Below are positions 7,065 to 7,285 of a stretch of DNA of 7,285 nucleotides, piece by piece. The position numbers and the translations under genes are program-made. The stretch is from Fidelibacterota bacterium (GTDB lineage Bacteria > Fidelibacterota > Marinisomatia > Marinisomatales > UBA8229), in assembly GCA_003535775.1 (NCBI GenBank), contig DPYO01000055.1:11900-19184 (forward strand), read 5' to 3'. Each line of letters opens with the position of its first letter. Position 1 is the stretch's first letter. The notes below the pieces were generated by a model. The model worked only from the letters and a program-made list of their open reading frames with translations, ran no database searches and had not been told where the DNA came from.

Positions 7065-7285
7065 ATTTTATTCCATATCGCATCCAGTGCAGGCATCCAT
7101 TTGGGATTGCCCGGAGTACGCATGAATATTACGACGTTGTGTACGTTTATTTAAAGGAAAACGGATTTGTGGGAAGGGGGGAGGCTGCACCGTCTTCCCG
7201 TTACAATGAAACGATTGAACTTGTGCTTAGCAGGCTGGAAAATTGTCCAACATACTTTGATGATATTTCAAATCCGGAATCAGGT
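7055..7285 (+). CDS. Dipeptide / N-acyl-amino-acid epimerase, enolase superfamily, N-terminal part (3' end outside window)
   Basis: The first 77 residues of an enolase-superfamily protein of the muconate-lactonizing/dipeptide-epimerase group are encoded here, against about 320-370 for complete members. The capping domain is recognisable: FIPYRIQCRHPFGIARST (5-22), where the HPF-IAR segment is typical of L-Ala-D/L-Glu epimerases, then strand YDVVYVYLKENG (26-37) and the conserved GRGEAAPSSRYNET (40-53). The catalytic barrel with its lysines and metal ligands lies beyond the window, so the exact substrate cannot be judged. The frame has no ATG before these motifs. It opens at 7031 after a stop, and TTG at 7055 gives an N-terminus of the expected length, with CTG at 7061 a weaker option. 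The TTG start overlaps the DUF1611 stop by 10 nt. Known relatives either epimerise murein-derived Ala-Glu dipeptides or, as reported for DgcA, N-acetyl-glutamate. Pairing with DUF1611 favours the second, as an inference. Confidence 0.85.
   Translation, partial: MELNFIPYRIQCRHPFGIARSTHEYYDVVYVYLKENGFVGRGEAAPSSRYNETIELVLSRLENCPTYFDDISNPESG

Overview
The window is densely coding, with every gene on the + strand: the 3' part of recN, then murA, trkA, trkH, a crotonase-family enoyl-CoA hydratase, a DUF1611-family protein, and the 5' part of an enolase-superfamily dipeptide/N-acyl-amino-acid epimerase that runs off the end. I see no RNA genes, mobile elements, CRISPR arrays, tandem repeats or convincing terminators. 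No stretch without a gene is longer than 77 bases.

The organism is a bacterium that makes peptidoglycan (murA) and has a full-length two-RCK-unit TrkA with TrkH. Base composition is moderately AT-rich, and the recN fragment is the most AT-rich part. The mix of tightly overlapping genes, weak or absent Shine-Dalgarno sequences and a probable TTG start would fit an uncultured lineage near the FCB group (for example Marinimicrobia, Calditrichota or Ignavibacteria). This placement is an inference from general character; no marker in the window settles it.

Layout: recN (1-1080, 5' end missing) overlaps murA (1073-2320) by 8 nt. A 77-nt AT-rich gap follows, the only plausible place here for an internal promoter. 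trkA (2398-3747) and trkH (3744-5213) overlap by 4 nt in an ATGA arrangement and together give a complete Trk potassium-uptake module: cytosolic NAD-binding gating subunit plus membrane channel subunit. After 30 nt comes the enoyl-CoA hydratase (5244-6017), then after 9 nt the DUF1611 gene (6027-7064), whose end probably overlaps the epimerase start (7055).

Housekeeping functions (DNA repair, cell-wall precursor synthesis, K+ uptake) fill the first 5.2 kb. The last 2 kb is a small metabolic set. The most informative pairing is DUF1611 plus epimerase. It resembles the reported DgcN/DgcA route, which N-acetylates D-glutamate and epimerises the product, and it could also relate to salvage of D-amino acids or murein peptides. 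The enoyl-CoA hydratase next to it has no obvious link to that route.
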